Source: CAWCFV01 sp963794995
GTDB taxonomy: Bacteria; Actinomycetota; Actinomycetes; JACCUZ01
Direction of reading: 5' to 3'
DNA length: 64,000 bases
NCBI GenBank assembly: GCA_963794995.1
Contig: CAWCFV010000002.1
Coordinates: forward strand, 1,240,001 to 1,304,000
Position numbers and translations under genes: made by a program. The notes below the pieces were generated by a model. That model saw nothing but the letters and a program-made list of their open reading frames with translations, was not told the origin of the DNA and did not search any database. Below are positions 1 to 8,329 of the stretch, piece after piece (positions within the stretch are counted from its first letter, which is position 1; each line of letters starts with the position of its first letter).

Positions 1-598
1 GCTGCTGCCCATGAGCGACGACCGGGTGGAGACGCACGTGGTGATCGACGACGCCGCAGCGCCCGGCGGGCGCCGGGCGGCCCACTTCCAGGAGTACTGG
101 GTACGCCTGCACGCCGAGCCGACCGCGCACGAGGTCGTCGCCGTCGGGGCGGACACGGCCACGCCCGGTCCGGGCGTCCTGGAGGCCCTCGCCACGGCCG
201 ACCTGGTGCTGCTGCCGCCGTCGAACCCCGTCGTCAGCATCGGCACCGTGCTCGCCGTGCCGGGACTCCGGGAGGCCCTGGCGGCGACGCCGGCCCCGGT
301 GGTCGGCCTGTCGCCCATCGTCGGCGGGGCACCGGTGCGCGGCATGGCCGACCGGGTGCTGGCCGCCATCGGCGTGGCGAGCTCGGCCGGGGCCGTCGCG
401 CGGCACTACGGCGCGCGGGCCGACGGGGGGCTGCTCGACGGCTGGCTCGTCGACGAGTCCGACGCCGCCGAGGTCGAGGGCGTCGAGGCGGCGGGGATCA
501 CCTGCCGCGCGGTCCCGCTGCTGATGCCCCACGTCGGGTCGGCGACCGCGATGGCCCGCTCCGCCCTCCGGCTGGCCGCCGAGCTCACCCGGGCATGA
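1..598 (+). CDS. fbiA: 2-phospho-L-lactate / enolpyruvyl transferase, 3' end (F420 biosynthesis)
   Basis: This is the C-terminal part of a CofD/FbiA transferase; the gene enters from the left edge and its reading frame is open at base 2. The visible protein begins with LLPMSDDRVETHVV, the conserved motif of this family, followed by the segment with LLPPSNPVVSIGTVL and GLSPIVGGAPVRG that forms the GDP-linked substrate pocket in characterised members. The enzyme joins a phospholactate or phosphoenolpyruvate unit to deazaflavin Fo to make F420-0 in the cytoplasm. Its TGA stop overlaps the ATG of fbiB (ATGA), so the two are translationally coupled. The identification is firm; only about the last 200 residues are present. 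Confidence 0.95.
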   Translation, partial: LLPMSDDRVETHVVIDDAAAPGGRRAAHFQEYWVRLHAEPTAHEVVAVGADTATPGPGVLEALATADLVLLPPSNPVVSIGTVLAVPGLREALAATPAPVVGLSPIVGGAPVRGMADRVLAAIGVASSAGAVARHYGARADGGLLDGWLVDESDAAEVEGVEAAGITCRAVPLLMPHVGSATAMARSALRLAAELTRA

Positions 599-1890
599 GC
601 GGGTCGCTGCTGGTCCTCGCGCCCGACGGTGTCCCCGAGGTGGGCCCGGGCGACGACCTCGCCGTGCTGCTCGTCGACGCCCTGGCCGCCGAGGGAACGG
701 CCCTGGCCGACGGCGACGTCGTCCTCGTGACCTCCAAGGTCGTGTCCAAGGCGGAGGGCCGCGCGCTGCGCGTCGACCGCGAGGAGGCCGTCACCGCGGA
801 GACGGTCCGCGTGGTCGCGCGCCGCGGCAGCACGCGGATCGTCGAGACCCGGCACGGGCTGGTCATGGCCGCCGCCGGCGTGGACGCGAGCGGTACCGAG
901 CCCGGCACGGTGCTGCTGCTCCCCGTCGACCCGGACGCGTCGGCGAGGGCGCTGCGGTCCCGGCTGCTCGAGGTGGCCGGCGCCGACGTGGCCGTGCTGG
1001 TGACCGACACCCTGGGCCGGGCGTGGCGCACCGGCCAGACCGACCAGGCGATCGGGCTCGCCGGGCTGGCTCCGCTCGACGACCTGCGCGGACGCGACGA
1101 CGGGCACGGGAACGTGCTCACCGCCACCGTGGTGGCGGTCGCCGACGAGATCGCCTCGGCCGGCGACCTGGTCAAGGGCAAGCTCGGGCGCCGGCCGTTC
1201 GCCGTGGTGCGCGGGCTGGCGCACCGCACCACCCGGGAGGACGGGCCGGGCGCAGCCGCTCTCGTGCGCCCGGCGGCCGAGGACATGTTCCGCCTCGGCG
1301 CGCACGACGTCGTCACCTCCCGGCGCACCGTCCGCTCGTTCACCGCGGAGCCCGTGGACCCCGAGGCGGTGCGCCGTGCGGTGGCGGCCGCCGTCACCGC
1401 CCCCGCGCCGCACCACACGACGCCGTGGCGCTTCGTCGTCGTCGACGACCTCGAACGGCGCGAGCGCCTGCTCGACGCGATGCTCGCGGCCTGGGTCGCG
1501 GACCTGCGTCGGGACGGGTTCACCGACGAGCAGGTGGCGCGCCGTACCCGGCGCGGTGAGGTGCTGCGCGGCGTGCCGTGCCTCGTGGTGCCGTGCATGG
1601 TGCGCGACGGCATGCACGACTACCCCGACCCTGCCCGGTCGACGTCCGAGCGGGAGATGTTCCTCGTCGCCACCGGTGCCGGCGTCGAGAACTTCCTCGT
1701 CTCGCTGGCCGTCGACGGGCTGGGCTCCGCCTGGGTCAGCAGCACGATGTTCTGCCGTGACGTGGTGCGGCGCGAGCTGGACCTGCCCGAGGACTGGGAC
1801 CCGATGGGCGCGGTGGCCGTCGGGCACCCGGCCGGCCCGGCCGGGGAGCGGCCGCCGCGCGACCCGGAGTCGTTCATCCTGCGGCGCTGA
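595..1890 (+). CDS. fbiB: FbiB: F420-0:gamma-glutamyl ligase with C-terminal nitroreductase domain
   Basis: The 431-residue protein has two domains. Residues 1 to about 235 are the CofE ligase that adds glutamates to F420-0, with the VLVTSKVVSKAEGR and TDTLGRAWRTGQTD motifs. Residues about 245 to 431 are a nitroreductase-like FMN domain with SRRTVRSFTAEPVD, which in mycobacterial FbiB acts in the final reduction step. The full-length fusion is the actinobacterial form; archaeal CofE lacks the second domain. The start ATG overlaps the fbiA stop. The pair implies that the organism makes the deazaflavin cofactor F420. Downstream lies a short nine-base tandem repeat and then a convergent DNA glycosylase gene. 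Confidence 0.95.
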   Translation: MSGSLLVLAPDGVPEVGPGDDLAVLLVDALAAEGTALADGDVVLVTSKVVSKAEGRALRVDREEAVTAETVRVVARRGSTRIVETRHGLVMAAAGVDASGTEPGTVLLLPVDPDASARALRSRLLEVAGADVAVLVTDTLGRAWRTGQTDQAIGLAGLAPLDDLRGRDDGHGNVLTATVVAVADEIASAGDLVKGKLGRRPFAVVRGLAHRTTREDGPGAAALVRPAAEDMFRLGAHDVVTSRRTVRSFTAEPVDPEAVRRAVAAAVTAPAPHHTTPWRFVVVDDLERRERLLDAMLAAWVADLRRDGFTDEQVARRTRRGEVLRGVPCLVVPCMVRDGMHDYPDPARSTSEREMFLVATGAGVENFLVSLAVDGLGSAWVSSTMFCRDVVRRELDLPEDWDPMGAVAVGHPAGPAGERPPRDPESFILRR

Positions 1891-1902
1891 CCGCGCCGAC
1901 CC

Positions 1903-1950
1903 TCGGCGGCATCGGCGGCATCGGCGGCATCGGCGGCATCGGCGGCATCG
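1903..1950. repeat. Five-copy 9-bp tandem repeat between convergent genes
   Basis: The unit TCGGCGGCA occurs five times head to tail (1903-1947), followed by TCG. It sits between the fbiB stop and the stop of the opposing glycosylase gene, two bases before the latter. It can be read as an amino-acid repeat in several frames, but no gene uses it. Copy number is likely to vary between strains by slippage. No stem is formed because the unit is not self-complementary. Confidence 0.95.
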
Positions 1951-1951
1951 C

Positions 1952-2893
1952 CTACATCGCGCGGAAGTCGCGGCCCGCGAAACGCGGGCCGCGGCGGGGC
2001 GGACCGAGCCCGGAGAGCTCGACGAGGCGCTGCACCCGGTACCGGTGCCCGCGGTAGGGCTCCAGCAGCTCGAGCATCGCGTCGTCGTCGACCGGCTCCC
2101 CCACGAGCGCGTGGCCGACCCGCCGGGCCAGGTGGTAGTCGCCCACCGACACGGCGTCGGCGTCGCCGAGGGCGCGCTGCCCCACCTCGGCGGCGGTCCA
2201 GACGCCGATCCCGGGCAGGGTGCGCAGCGCGGTCGCGGCCTCCCCCGCGGCGCGGTCGACGAGCGCCTCGAGCCGCCCGGCGCGCCCTGCGGCGACGACC
2301 AGGGTCCGGGACCGGGACAGGTCCACCCCGGCCCGGTGCCAGTCCCACGACGGGATGCGGGCCCAGGTGGGGCCGTCCGGGGCGACCCACAGGTCGGGCG
2401 GGACGACCCCGGCGGGACCGGGCGCCCGCTCGCCGTACCCGCGGACCAGCGCCCGCCAGGCGCGGAAGGCCTCCCCACCGGTGACCTTCTGCTCGAGGAC
2501 GGCGGGCGCGAGAGCCTCGAGCACCTGCCGGGTGCGCGGCACCCGCCACCCGGCGTGGGCGCGGTGGGTGTCCCGCAGCACGGGGTGCCGGAGCTCGAAG
2601 CCGCTCGGGTCGTCCTCGGCGCCCAGCATGGTCGGCAGGCCGTCGAGCAGCCAGGACGCCCCCGAGCCCCACGCCGTCGCCTGCACCTCGCCGTCGGCCG
2701 GGCGCACCGTGAGCCGCAGCGTCGCCGGGCCGTCGGGCGTCCGGGTGCCGCGCCAGATGCCGCCGCCCCGGCCGGGCCCGTCGTAGCGGAACGTCGGGTC
2801 ACCACCGCCGCGACGCAACGGCCCCAGGGTGGCAGCGAGCTGCACCGGCCGGCCGGGCGTCCAGGTGCGGGCCAGCCCGGTCGCCACGGTCAT
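1952..2893 (-). CDS. AlkA-type DNA-3-methyladenine glycosylase, HhH-GPD family
   Basis: The 313-residue protein carries the helix-hairpin-helix base-excision fold. The hairpin is ALRTLPGIGVWTAAEVGQ, and a following Asp in AVSVGDYHLA is in the place of the catalytic aspartate of AlkA-like enzymes. The N-terminal half resembles the beta domain of AlkA. Such enzymes remove alkylated purines from DNA. The start was placed at the ATG at 2893 (MTVATGLA), preceded by GAGGATG, rather than at the GTG 72 bases upstream, which would add a non-conserved tail. The gene runs toward fbiB and is divergent from the DUF3105 gene. The exact substrate cannot be told from sequence. Confidence 0.88.
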   Translation of the reverse strand: MTVATGLARTWTPGRPVQLAATLGPLRRGGGDPTFRYDGPGRGGGIWRGTRTPDGPATLRLTVRPADGEVQATAWGSGASWLLDGLPTMLGAEDDPSGFELRHPVLRDTHRAHAGWRVPRTRQVLEALAPAVLEQKVTGGEAFRAWRALVRGYGERAPGPAGVVPPDLWVAPDGPTWARIPSWDWHRAGVDLSRSRTLVVAAGRAGRLEALVDRAAGEAATALRTLPGIGVWTAAEVGQRALGDADAVSVGDYHLARRVGHALVGEPVDDDAMLELLEPYRGHRYRVQRLVELSGLGPPRRGPRFAGRDFRAM

Positions 2894-2919
2894 GCGGCCA
2901 TCCTCACAGGTGCCGCCGG

Positions 2920-2925
2920 TAGAGT
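2920..2925 (+). promoter_or_regulatory. -10 box TAGAGT ahead of the DUF3105 gene
   Basis: TAGAGT fits the actinobacterial TANNNT -10 consensus. The inferred transcript would start near 2932 and carry a 35-base leader containing GAGGAGAGG before the GTG start. No -35 hexamer is evident. Confidence 0.5.
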
Positions 2926-2967
2926 CGGCGGTCGTTGTCGCTTCCGAGGAGAGGGCCGGGCACACTC

Positions 2968-3690
2968 GTGGCCAGCAAGTCCAAGCAGGACGAGAGAGAC
3001 CGCCGCGCGAAGGTCGAGGCGATGCGCAAGGCCGAGGCGGCCAAGCAGCGCCGGCGCAGCATCGGCTTCATCGTGATCGCCGTCGTCGTGGGCCTCGGCC
3101 TGGTCGCCGCGGTCGCGGTGCCGTCGTACCTCGACCGCCGCAACGACCCGGCGAGCAAGGCGCTGTCGTCCTTCGGCGTGAGCGCGGCTGCCGCGAGCTG
3201 CAGCGACGTGGACTCCAGCGAGACCGGGAGCACGGAGGACGTGGGCAACCACGTCGCCGACGGCACCGTCGAGGAGTACGAGACCGTGCCGCCGTCCTAC
3301 GGGCCGCACTGGGCCGCACCGGTCTTCCCGGCGCGGGCGTTCTACTCCGAGCGGGACCGGCCGCAGATGGAGCAGCTGGTCCACAACCTCGAGCACGGCT
3401 ACACGATCCTCTGGTACGACGCGACGGTGAAGGGCGCCCAGCTCGACACGCTGCGCGACATCGCCGAGAGCGCCCGGAACGACGACTCCACCGGGTCGAC
3501 CGGGAAGTTCGTGGTGTCCGCGTGGGACGACGCCTACGGCGAGTTCCCGAGCGGCAAGCACCTCGGGATCTCGCACTGGGGCGCCGACGCCGGGCACGTG
3601 CAGCTGTGCGGCAAGGTGAGCGGGTCGGCGGTCAAGAGCTTCATCGACGACTACCCCGCCAGCGACGCGCCGGAGCCCAACGCCGCCTGA
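2968..3690 (+). CDS. DUF3105 membrane-anchored protein
   Basis: The 240-residue protein starts with a lysine/arginine-rich cytoplasmic tail (VASKSKQDERDRRAKVEAMRK...), then one membrane span at about residues 32-52, then an extracytoplasmic DUF3105 domain. That domain contains the family signature VHNLEHGYTILWYDA, with histidines spaced as if to bind metal, and two cysteines (SCSDVD and QLCGK). The function of DUF3105 is not known to me. I chose GTG at 2968, preceded by GAGGAGAGG, over the upstream in-frame ATG at 2935, because the family begins with a charged tail. It is a single gene between the DNA glycosylase and the sugar nucleotidyltransferase. Confidence 0.85.
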   Translation: MASKSKQDERDRRAKVEAMRKAEAAKQRRRSIGFIVIAVVVGLGLVAAVAVPSYLDRRNDPASKALSSFGVSAAAASCSDVDSSETGSTEDVGNHVADGTVEEYETVPPSYGPHWAAPVFPARAFYSERDRPQMEQLVHNLEHGYTILWYDATVKGAQLDTLRDIAESARNDDSTGSTGKFVVSAWDDAYGEFPSGKHLGISHWGADAGHVQLCGKVSGSAVKSFIDDYPASDAPEPNAA

Positions 3691-3710
3691 CCGGGGGGCC
3701 CGCCGCGGGC

Positions 3711-4805
3711 TCAGACGCTGGGCTCGTCGGGGGTGAACCGGATCGCGTGGTCGGGGATGCGGGCGTCGCACCACACCCGCGCCCCGGCCACGAGCTCGTT
3801 GCCCGCGCCGACGTCCGCGCGGTCGCCGACGACCGCGCCGTCGAGCAGGGTGCCCGCCCCGACCCGCGCACCCGCGCCGACGACCGAGTCGCGCACCGTG
3901 GCGCCGTCCTCGACCACCGCGCCGTCCAGCAGCACGCTGCCCGTGACCACGGCGCCCGCGCCGACGATGGCGCCGGCCCCGACGGTGGTGCCGCCGGTCA
4001 CCGTCGCGTCGTCGTGCACCGACCCCCCGTCGAGCACCAGGCTCTCGCCGGGCGGACCGGGCAGGGCCGCGGAGTGCAGCACGCCACGCACCAGGTCGCG
4101 CGAGCCGCGGACGTAGGCGGCCGGGGTCCCGACGTCGAGCCAGTAGGCCTGCTCGTGGTGGCCGAGCACGACGGCACCGGAGGACACCAGCCCCGGGAAC
4201 GTCTCGCGCTCCACCGAGACCTTGCGGCCGGCCGGGATCGCGTCGACCACCCGCCGTCGGAACACGTAGCAGCCGGCGTTGATGCGTCGGGTGACGGGGT
4301 CCGGCGACTTCTCGTGGAAGGCGGTGACCCGGCCGTCGGCGTCGGTGGGCACGCAGCCGAACGCGCGCGCGTCGTCCACCTCGGTGAGGTGCAGCGTGAC
4401 GTCGGCGCCCGCGTCCTCGTGGGCCTGCACCTGGCGGAGCAGGTCGTGCCCGCTGAGGACGTCGGCGTTGAGGATGACCACCGGGTCGTCAGGCGCGCCG
4501 TAGAGCACGTCGGACACGTTGCGGATGGCGCCACCGGTACCCCGCGGCTCGTCCTCGTGGACGTAGTCGACGCGCAGCCCCAGGTCGGCGCCGTCGCCGA
4601 GCCCGTCGCGGAAGTCCTCCGGCCGGTACGCCGTCGCCAGCACCACGTGCTCCACGCCGGCGCTGCGCAGCAGGGCGAGCTGGTGGTGGACGAAGGGCAC
4701 CCCGGCGGTGGGCAGCAGCGGCTTCGGCGTGGTGACGGTGAGCGGGCGCAGCCGGGTGCCTCGTCCGCCGACGAGCAGCACCGCCTCGCGGCAGGTGGCC
4801 CCCAC
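3711..4805 (-). CDS. Sugar-1-phosphate nucleotidyltransferase with left-handed beta-helix (ManB/ManC-like)
   Basis: The 364-residue protein starts with CREAVLLVGGRGTRLRPLT and has TTPKPLLPTAGVPFVHH, the nucleotide-binding signature of NDP-sugar pyrophosphorylases. Residues about 1-245 are the catalytic domain. From about 270 on there are hexapeptide repeats such as TVGAGAIVGAGAVVTGS, which form a beta-helix. The likely reaction is GDP-mannose formation, by analogy with mycobacterial manB beside fbiAB (recalled synteny). The GTG start overlaps the stop of the upstream glycosyltransferase by one base (TAGTG), so the two are coupled. The open frame extends far upstream without a stop, but that part only shadows the neighbouring gene. 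Substrate specificity is an inference. Confidence 0.85.
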   Translation of the reverse strand: MGATCREAVLLVGGRGTRLRPLTVTTPKPLLPTAGVPFVHHQLALLRSAGVEHVVLATAYRPEDFRDGLGDGADLGLRVDYVHEDEPRGTGGAIRNVSDVLYGAPDDPVVILNADVLSGHDLLRQVQAHEDAGADVTLHLTEVDDARAFGCVPTDADGRVTAFHEKSPDPVTRRINAGCYVFRRRVVDAIPAGRKVSVERETFPGLVSSGAVVLGHHEQAYWLDVGTPAAYVRGSRDLVRGVLHSAALPGPPGESLVLDGGSVHDDATVTGGTTVGAGAIVGAGAVVTGSVLLDGAVVEDGATVRDSVVGAGARVGAGTLLDGAVVGDRADVGAGNELVAGARVWCDARIPDHAIRFTPDEPSV

Positions 4806-5998
4806 TAGACGGCGGCGTCGGCCGAGGGCGTGGTCGCTCCCGCGGCCCGGACGTAGGTCGCGAGGTGCGCCGCGGCGGACGCCTCCCAGGTGAACTCGCG
4901 GGCCCTCGCGACGCCCGAGCGCGAGAGCTGCTCGCGCCGGACCGGGTCGTCGAGCAGGGCACGCAGAGCTGCGGCGATGGAGTCGACGTCGGGCTCGGTG
5001 TAGGCGACGGCGTCGCCGCCCACCTCCGGCAGGGACAGCCGGGGCGCGGTGAGCACCGCGGCGCCGCAGGCCATCGCCTCGAGCACCGGCAGCCCGAAGC
5101 CCTCGGCCTTGCTCGGGTAGGCGACGCACACGGCCCCGCCCAGCAGGCCGGGCAGGTCGGCCGGCCGCAGGAACCCGGGCCGGACCACCTTGAGGTGCGG
5201 GGGGACCTCGGCGCAGGCCTGGTCGACGACGTCGTCCCACCCCGTGCTGCCGGCGAGCACCAGGGCCGGCGGCTCGGCCATGCCGTCGACGGCCTTCACC
5301 CAGCCACGGACGAGGTCGGGCACGTTCTTGCGCCGCTCGAGGACGCCGAGGAACGCGACGTAGGGGCGGCCGTGCAGCCCGAGGCGGTCGGTGACCCGGC
5401 GCACCTCGGCGTCGGAGGGCGGGCGGAAGACCGACGTGTCGACGCCGTGGTGGGCCACGTCGATGCGGTCCGCGTCGGCCCCGAGCAGCCGGACCAGCTC
5501 GTCGCTGGTCGCCTGCGAGGGCACCACGACGCGGCTCGCGCGGCGCACCGCGGTCCGGGTGGCGGAGCGGTAGAACCCGGTCTTCACGGCGCTGTGCAGC
5601 GCCGGCTCGGAGAAGAACGTGACGTCGTGCACGGTCACCACGACGGGCACCGTCGCGTGCAGCGGCATCGTGTAGTACGGCGAGTGCAGCAGGTCGGCGC
5701 CGAGCTGCTGGGCGATCAGCGGCAGGCCGGTCTGCTCCCATGCGAGCCGGGCCGGGCGGTGCGAGATCGCGGACGGGCCGGCCACGATCTCGGCCTCGTC
5801 GGCCAGCAGGGCGAACCGCTGCGCGTCAGCCCGCTGGCACACGACCGCGAGGTCGATCGTGTCCTTGCCGGCCGCGGCGAGCGCCGAGACCAGCCCGTCG
5901 ACGTAGCGGCCCACGCCGCCGCGGTCGGACGGGACGGCCGTCGCATCGAGGAGCACGCGCAGTGCGCCTGACGACACACGTGGCACGGGGAAGATCAC
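4805..5998 (-). CDS. GT4-family glycosyltransferase
   Basis: The 397-residue enzyme has a GT-B fold. The N-terminal domain includes DATAVPSDRGGVGRYVDGL and HDVTFFSEP. The C-terminal donor-binding domain includes GVLERRKNVPDLV and the catalytic-region motif AYPSKAEGFGLPVLEAMACGAAVL, where the Glu-x7-Glu pair binds the nucleotide sugar. A retaining mannosyltransferase is likely given its coupled nucleotidyltransferase partner, but the acceptor is unknown. A -10 box TAGGCT lies on the minus strand at 6038-6033, giving a leader of about 28 bases. The start is a GTG; a downstream GTG within the first ten residues is also possible. Confidence 0.87.
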   Translation of the reverse strand: MIFPVPRVSSGALRVLLDATAVPSDRGGVGRYVDGLVSALAAAGKDTIDLAVVCQRADAQRFALLADEAEIVAGPSAISHRPARLAWEQTGLPLIAQQLGADLLHSPYYTMPLHATVPVVVTVHDVTFFSEPALHSAVKTGFYRSATRTAVRRASRVVVPSQATSDELVRLLGADADRIDVAHHGVDTSVFRPPSDAEVRRVTDRLGLHGRPYVAFLGVLERRKNVPDLVRGWVKAVDGMAEPPALVLAGSTGWDDVVDQACAEVPPHLKVVRPGFLRPADLPGLLGGAVCVAYPSKAEGFGLPVLEAMACGAAVLTAPRLSLPEVGGDAVAYTEPDVDSIAAALRALLDDPVRREQLSRSGVARAREFTWEASAAAHLATYVRAAGATTPSADAAV

Positions 5999-6055
5999 AC
6001 CTCTCGGGAACGGGTACGGCGGCCTTGCTCGAAGCCTACGCCGCGTCCTGCCCGC

Positions 6056-8204
6056 TCACCCGCCGAACCTCAGCGAGCGCGTCGCCGCGTCGGCGCCGAG
6101 CCCGGCCCGGAGGTGGAACACCCTGGCCCGGACCGCTGCCGGCGAGCTCGCGCCGTCACCGTCCCAGTCGCCCACGACGGCGCGGTCGGCCGCCACCCCG
6201 TAGGTCACGACGAGCCCGGCGGGCCCGGCCGAGCGGCGGTTGCGCAGCAGCCAGGTGCCGTCGCGCTCGACGCCGACACCGGTGCGCCGGCCGCCGTTCC
6301 ACGAGCCGACGACGGGGATGTCACCGACCTTGCCGTACCGGAACCGGGTCGTCGCCGGGCCCGAGGAGACCGACCGGCGCAGCAGCCAGGTACGGCCGCG
6401 GACGACGCCGATCCCGGTCCTCCGGCCGGACCACGACCCGACCACCGGCCGGTCACCCGCCCGGCCGAAGCGCACGGTGCTGGTCGGGGCACCGCCGGTC
6501 AGGCCGGTGCGCAGCAGCCACCGGCCGGCGCGGAAGACGCCGAGGTCGTCGTCGCCGTCGCCGTCCCAGTCGCCCACGACGGCCACGTCGCCGGCGGCGC
6601 CGTAGCGGAACCGCTGGACCCAGCTGCCCGACGGCGAGGTCCGGCGCAACGCGACCCTGCCGTCGCGGAACCAGCCGGGGTCGTCGTCGCCGTCGCCGTC
6701 CCAGTCACCGACCAGCGGCTGCGCGCCGACGCCGCCGGTGCGGCGCACCGCGACCGTGAACCCCGGCGACAGCAGACCCAGCGCCTGGCGGACGTCCCAG
6801 CCCTCGAGGTAGGACGTCGTGAGCCGCCCGCCGCGCACACCCACGACCTTGACCCCGGCCGTCCGCGCGTCGGAGCCGCGCGGGGGCACCGAGATCGTGC
6901 TGATGCTGGTGAACCCCAGCGTCCTGGCGAGCTTCTCCCAGGAGGTGCCGACCGCCCACGAGCGCTTCTCCGCCGGGTTGCTGGACGCGGCGTCCCACGC
7001 GGAGTCGTCGACAGCGCGCAGGAAGGACGCCTCCACTCCCCAGACGTAGCGCTCGTCCTCCGTGTGGCCACCCATCGAGGAGGAGTAGAACGCGTCGATG
7101 AGCCCCCCGGTCGCGGCGTCGGCGACCACCGCGCCGGACGTCGCGTCGACGGCGGCCATCCAGGCCCTCCCCCACACGCCGTCCGGACCCTCGGTCTCCT
7201 TCTTCCAGCCGGTCCAGTTCTGGTCGGCGGGGGTCGGCAGGAGGACCCGGTCGGCGCGCTTGGCCGCGAAGGTGCGGGCGGCGATCGCCTGGGCCTGCAG
7301 CGCGGCGGGAGGGAACGACGCGGGGACCTCGGCGATCCCCCACAGGTACTTGTCCATCGCCGGGCCGTTGTCGGTCGTGTCGATGCGCTGCACCGCGTCG
7401 ATCGTGGTCCCCTCGATCGAGAACCGGGTCCAGTCCCAGCGCACCCAGCGCTCGAGGTAGATCGACGACCCGCGCCAGGTCGTGAGGTGCGCGACGTTGC
7501 CCGACTCCCGCAGCACCAGCGGGGCCGCCGCCGAGCCGCCCTGCCAGAGCTTCTTGCGCGGGGTGACGCCCAGGTCGTACAGCACGAACTGCGACTGGCC
7601 CGCGTCGTCGAGCCGCAGCTGCCAGCGGGCTCCCTGCGGCTGCAGGGGCGGGCACGGCGGTCCGGTCGGCGCGGGCTGGGGTGGGCGGGCGTGGCGGTCG
7701 GCGCCGGGGTCACCGCCGGCTCCGTCGGTGTCGGTGCCGGCGCGGCACGCAGCCGTCCACGGACCAGGCGAGCGCGCCCTGCACGGCCTCGACGTCGACC
7801 CGGTAGCCGCGCTCCAGCAGCCGGACCTTCAGCGAGGTCGGCATCGGCCGGCTCGCGACCTGGGTGCCGGCGTAGTAGCGGGTGAGGATCTGCTCGGCCG
7901 AGCAGCCGAGCCGGGCCGCCCCCTGCGCGCCGTACTGGCTCATGCCCAGGCCGTGGCCCCAGCCGCCGCCGCGGAACACCACGTCACCGGACGCGGAGGC
8001 GGCCGGGATCGCACCTCCGCCGGAGGCCGGGCACTCGCCCGCGTGGGCGCTGCCGGCGGGGCCGAGCGCCGCACCGGCCAGGGCGAGGGCAGCGGTGAGC
8101 GCCAGCCGCAGGCCGGTCCCCGCCGACCGCCGGGGTCGGCGGGTCGCACCCTCCCGGAGCGGGGACGTGGGCTGGGGCGGGTGAGGCAGGTGGGACGTCG
8201 GCAC
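6056..8204 (-). pseudogene. SpoIID/LytB-domain secreted protein with FG-GAP-like repeats, split by frameshifts
   Basis: The N-terminal part (8204 to about 7740) has a signal peptide (LALTAALALAGAALG), then GGGWGHGLGMSQYGAQG, the SpoIID/LytB signature. The rest (about 7690 to 6056) is in another frame. It contains MDKYLWGIAEVPASFP and AFYSSSMGGHTED of the same domain, then five repeats such as VGDWDGDGDDDLGVFR that resemble calcium-binding FG-GAP/VCBS blades. Between them, bases 7690-7740 encode a proline/threonine linker (PAPTPTEPAVTPAPTATPA) in the third frame, so two single-base deletions explain the break. SpoIID proteins are lytic transglycosylase-like enzymes acting on denuded glycan; this organism need not sporulate. 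The gene may be intact in the cell if the indels are sequencing errors. Confidence 0.8.
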
Positions 8205-8210
8205 CGCACC

Positions 8211-8216
8211 ACGATA
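8211..8216 (-). promoter_or_regulatory. -10 box TATCGT, leaderless start of the SpoIID-like gene
   Basis: On the minus strand TATCGT (8216-8211) is followed by six bases and the GTG at 8204. This spacing puts the transcription start at or beside the start codon and supports choosing GTG 8204 over the longer frame from 8237. Confidence 0.6.
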
Positions 8217-8314
8217 GGCGCCCGTCGCCCGGTACACACCCGATCGCGGTGGTTTCTCGCACCCGCCCGGTGCCGACAGCCGGGAGCGGGTGGGTCCGGC
8301 CGGTGTGCGGCAAC

Positions 8315-8320
8315 TACGCT
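8315..8320 (+). promoter_or_regulatory. -10 box TACGCT, probable leaderless start
   Basis: TACGCT is followed by nine bases and the ATG at 8330 of the glycosyltransferase gene. No ribosome binding site precedes that ATG. Confidence 0.5.
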
Positions 8321-8329
8321 GACCCCGCG

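Noticed and set aside
1903..1950. CRISPR array
   Set aside because: The repeat unit is nine bases with no spacers, and no cas gene is in the window.
406..2805. A 799-codon open frame on the minus strand across fbiB
   Set aside because: It is a low-complexity Arg/Ala/Gly translation opposite fbiB and in another frame of the glycosylase gene; no motif supports it.
6056..8204. Two separate genes in the SpoIID region
   Set aside because: The two halves together make one family-length SpoIID domain, and the proline/threonine linker is found in the third frame between them.
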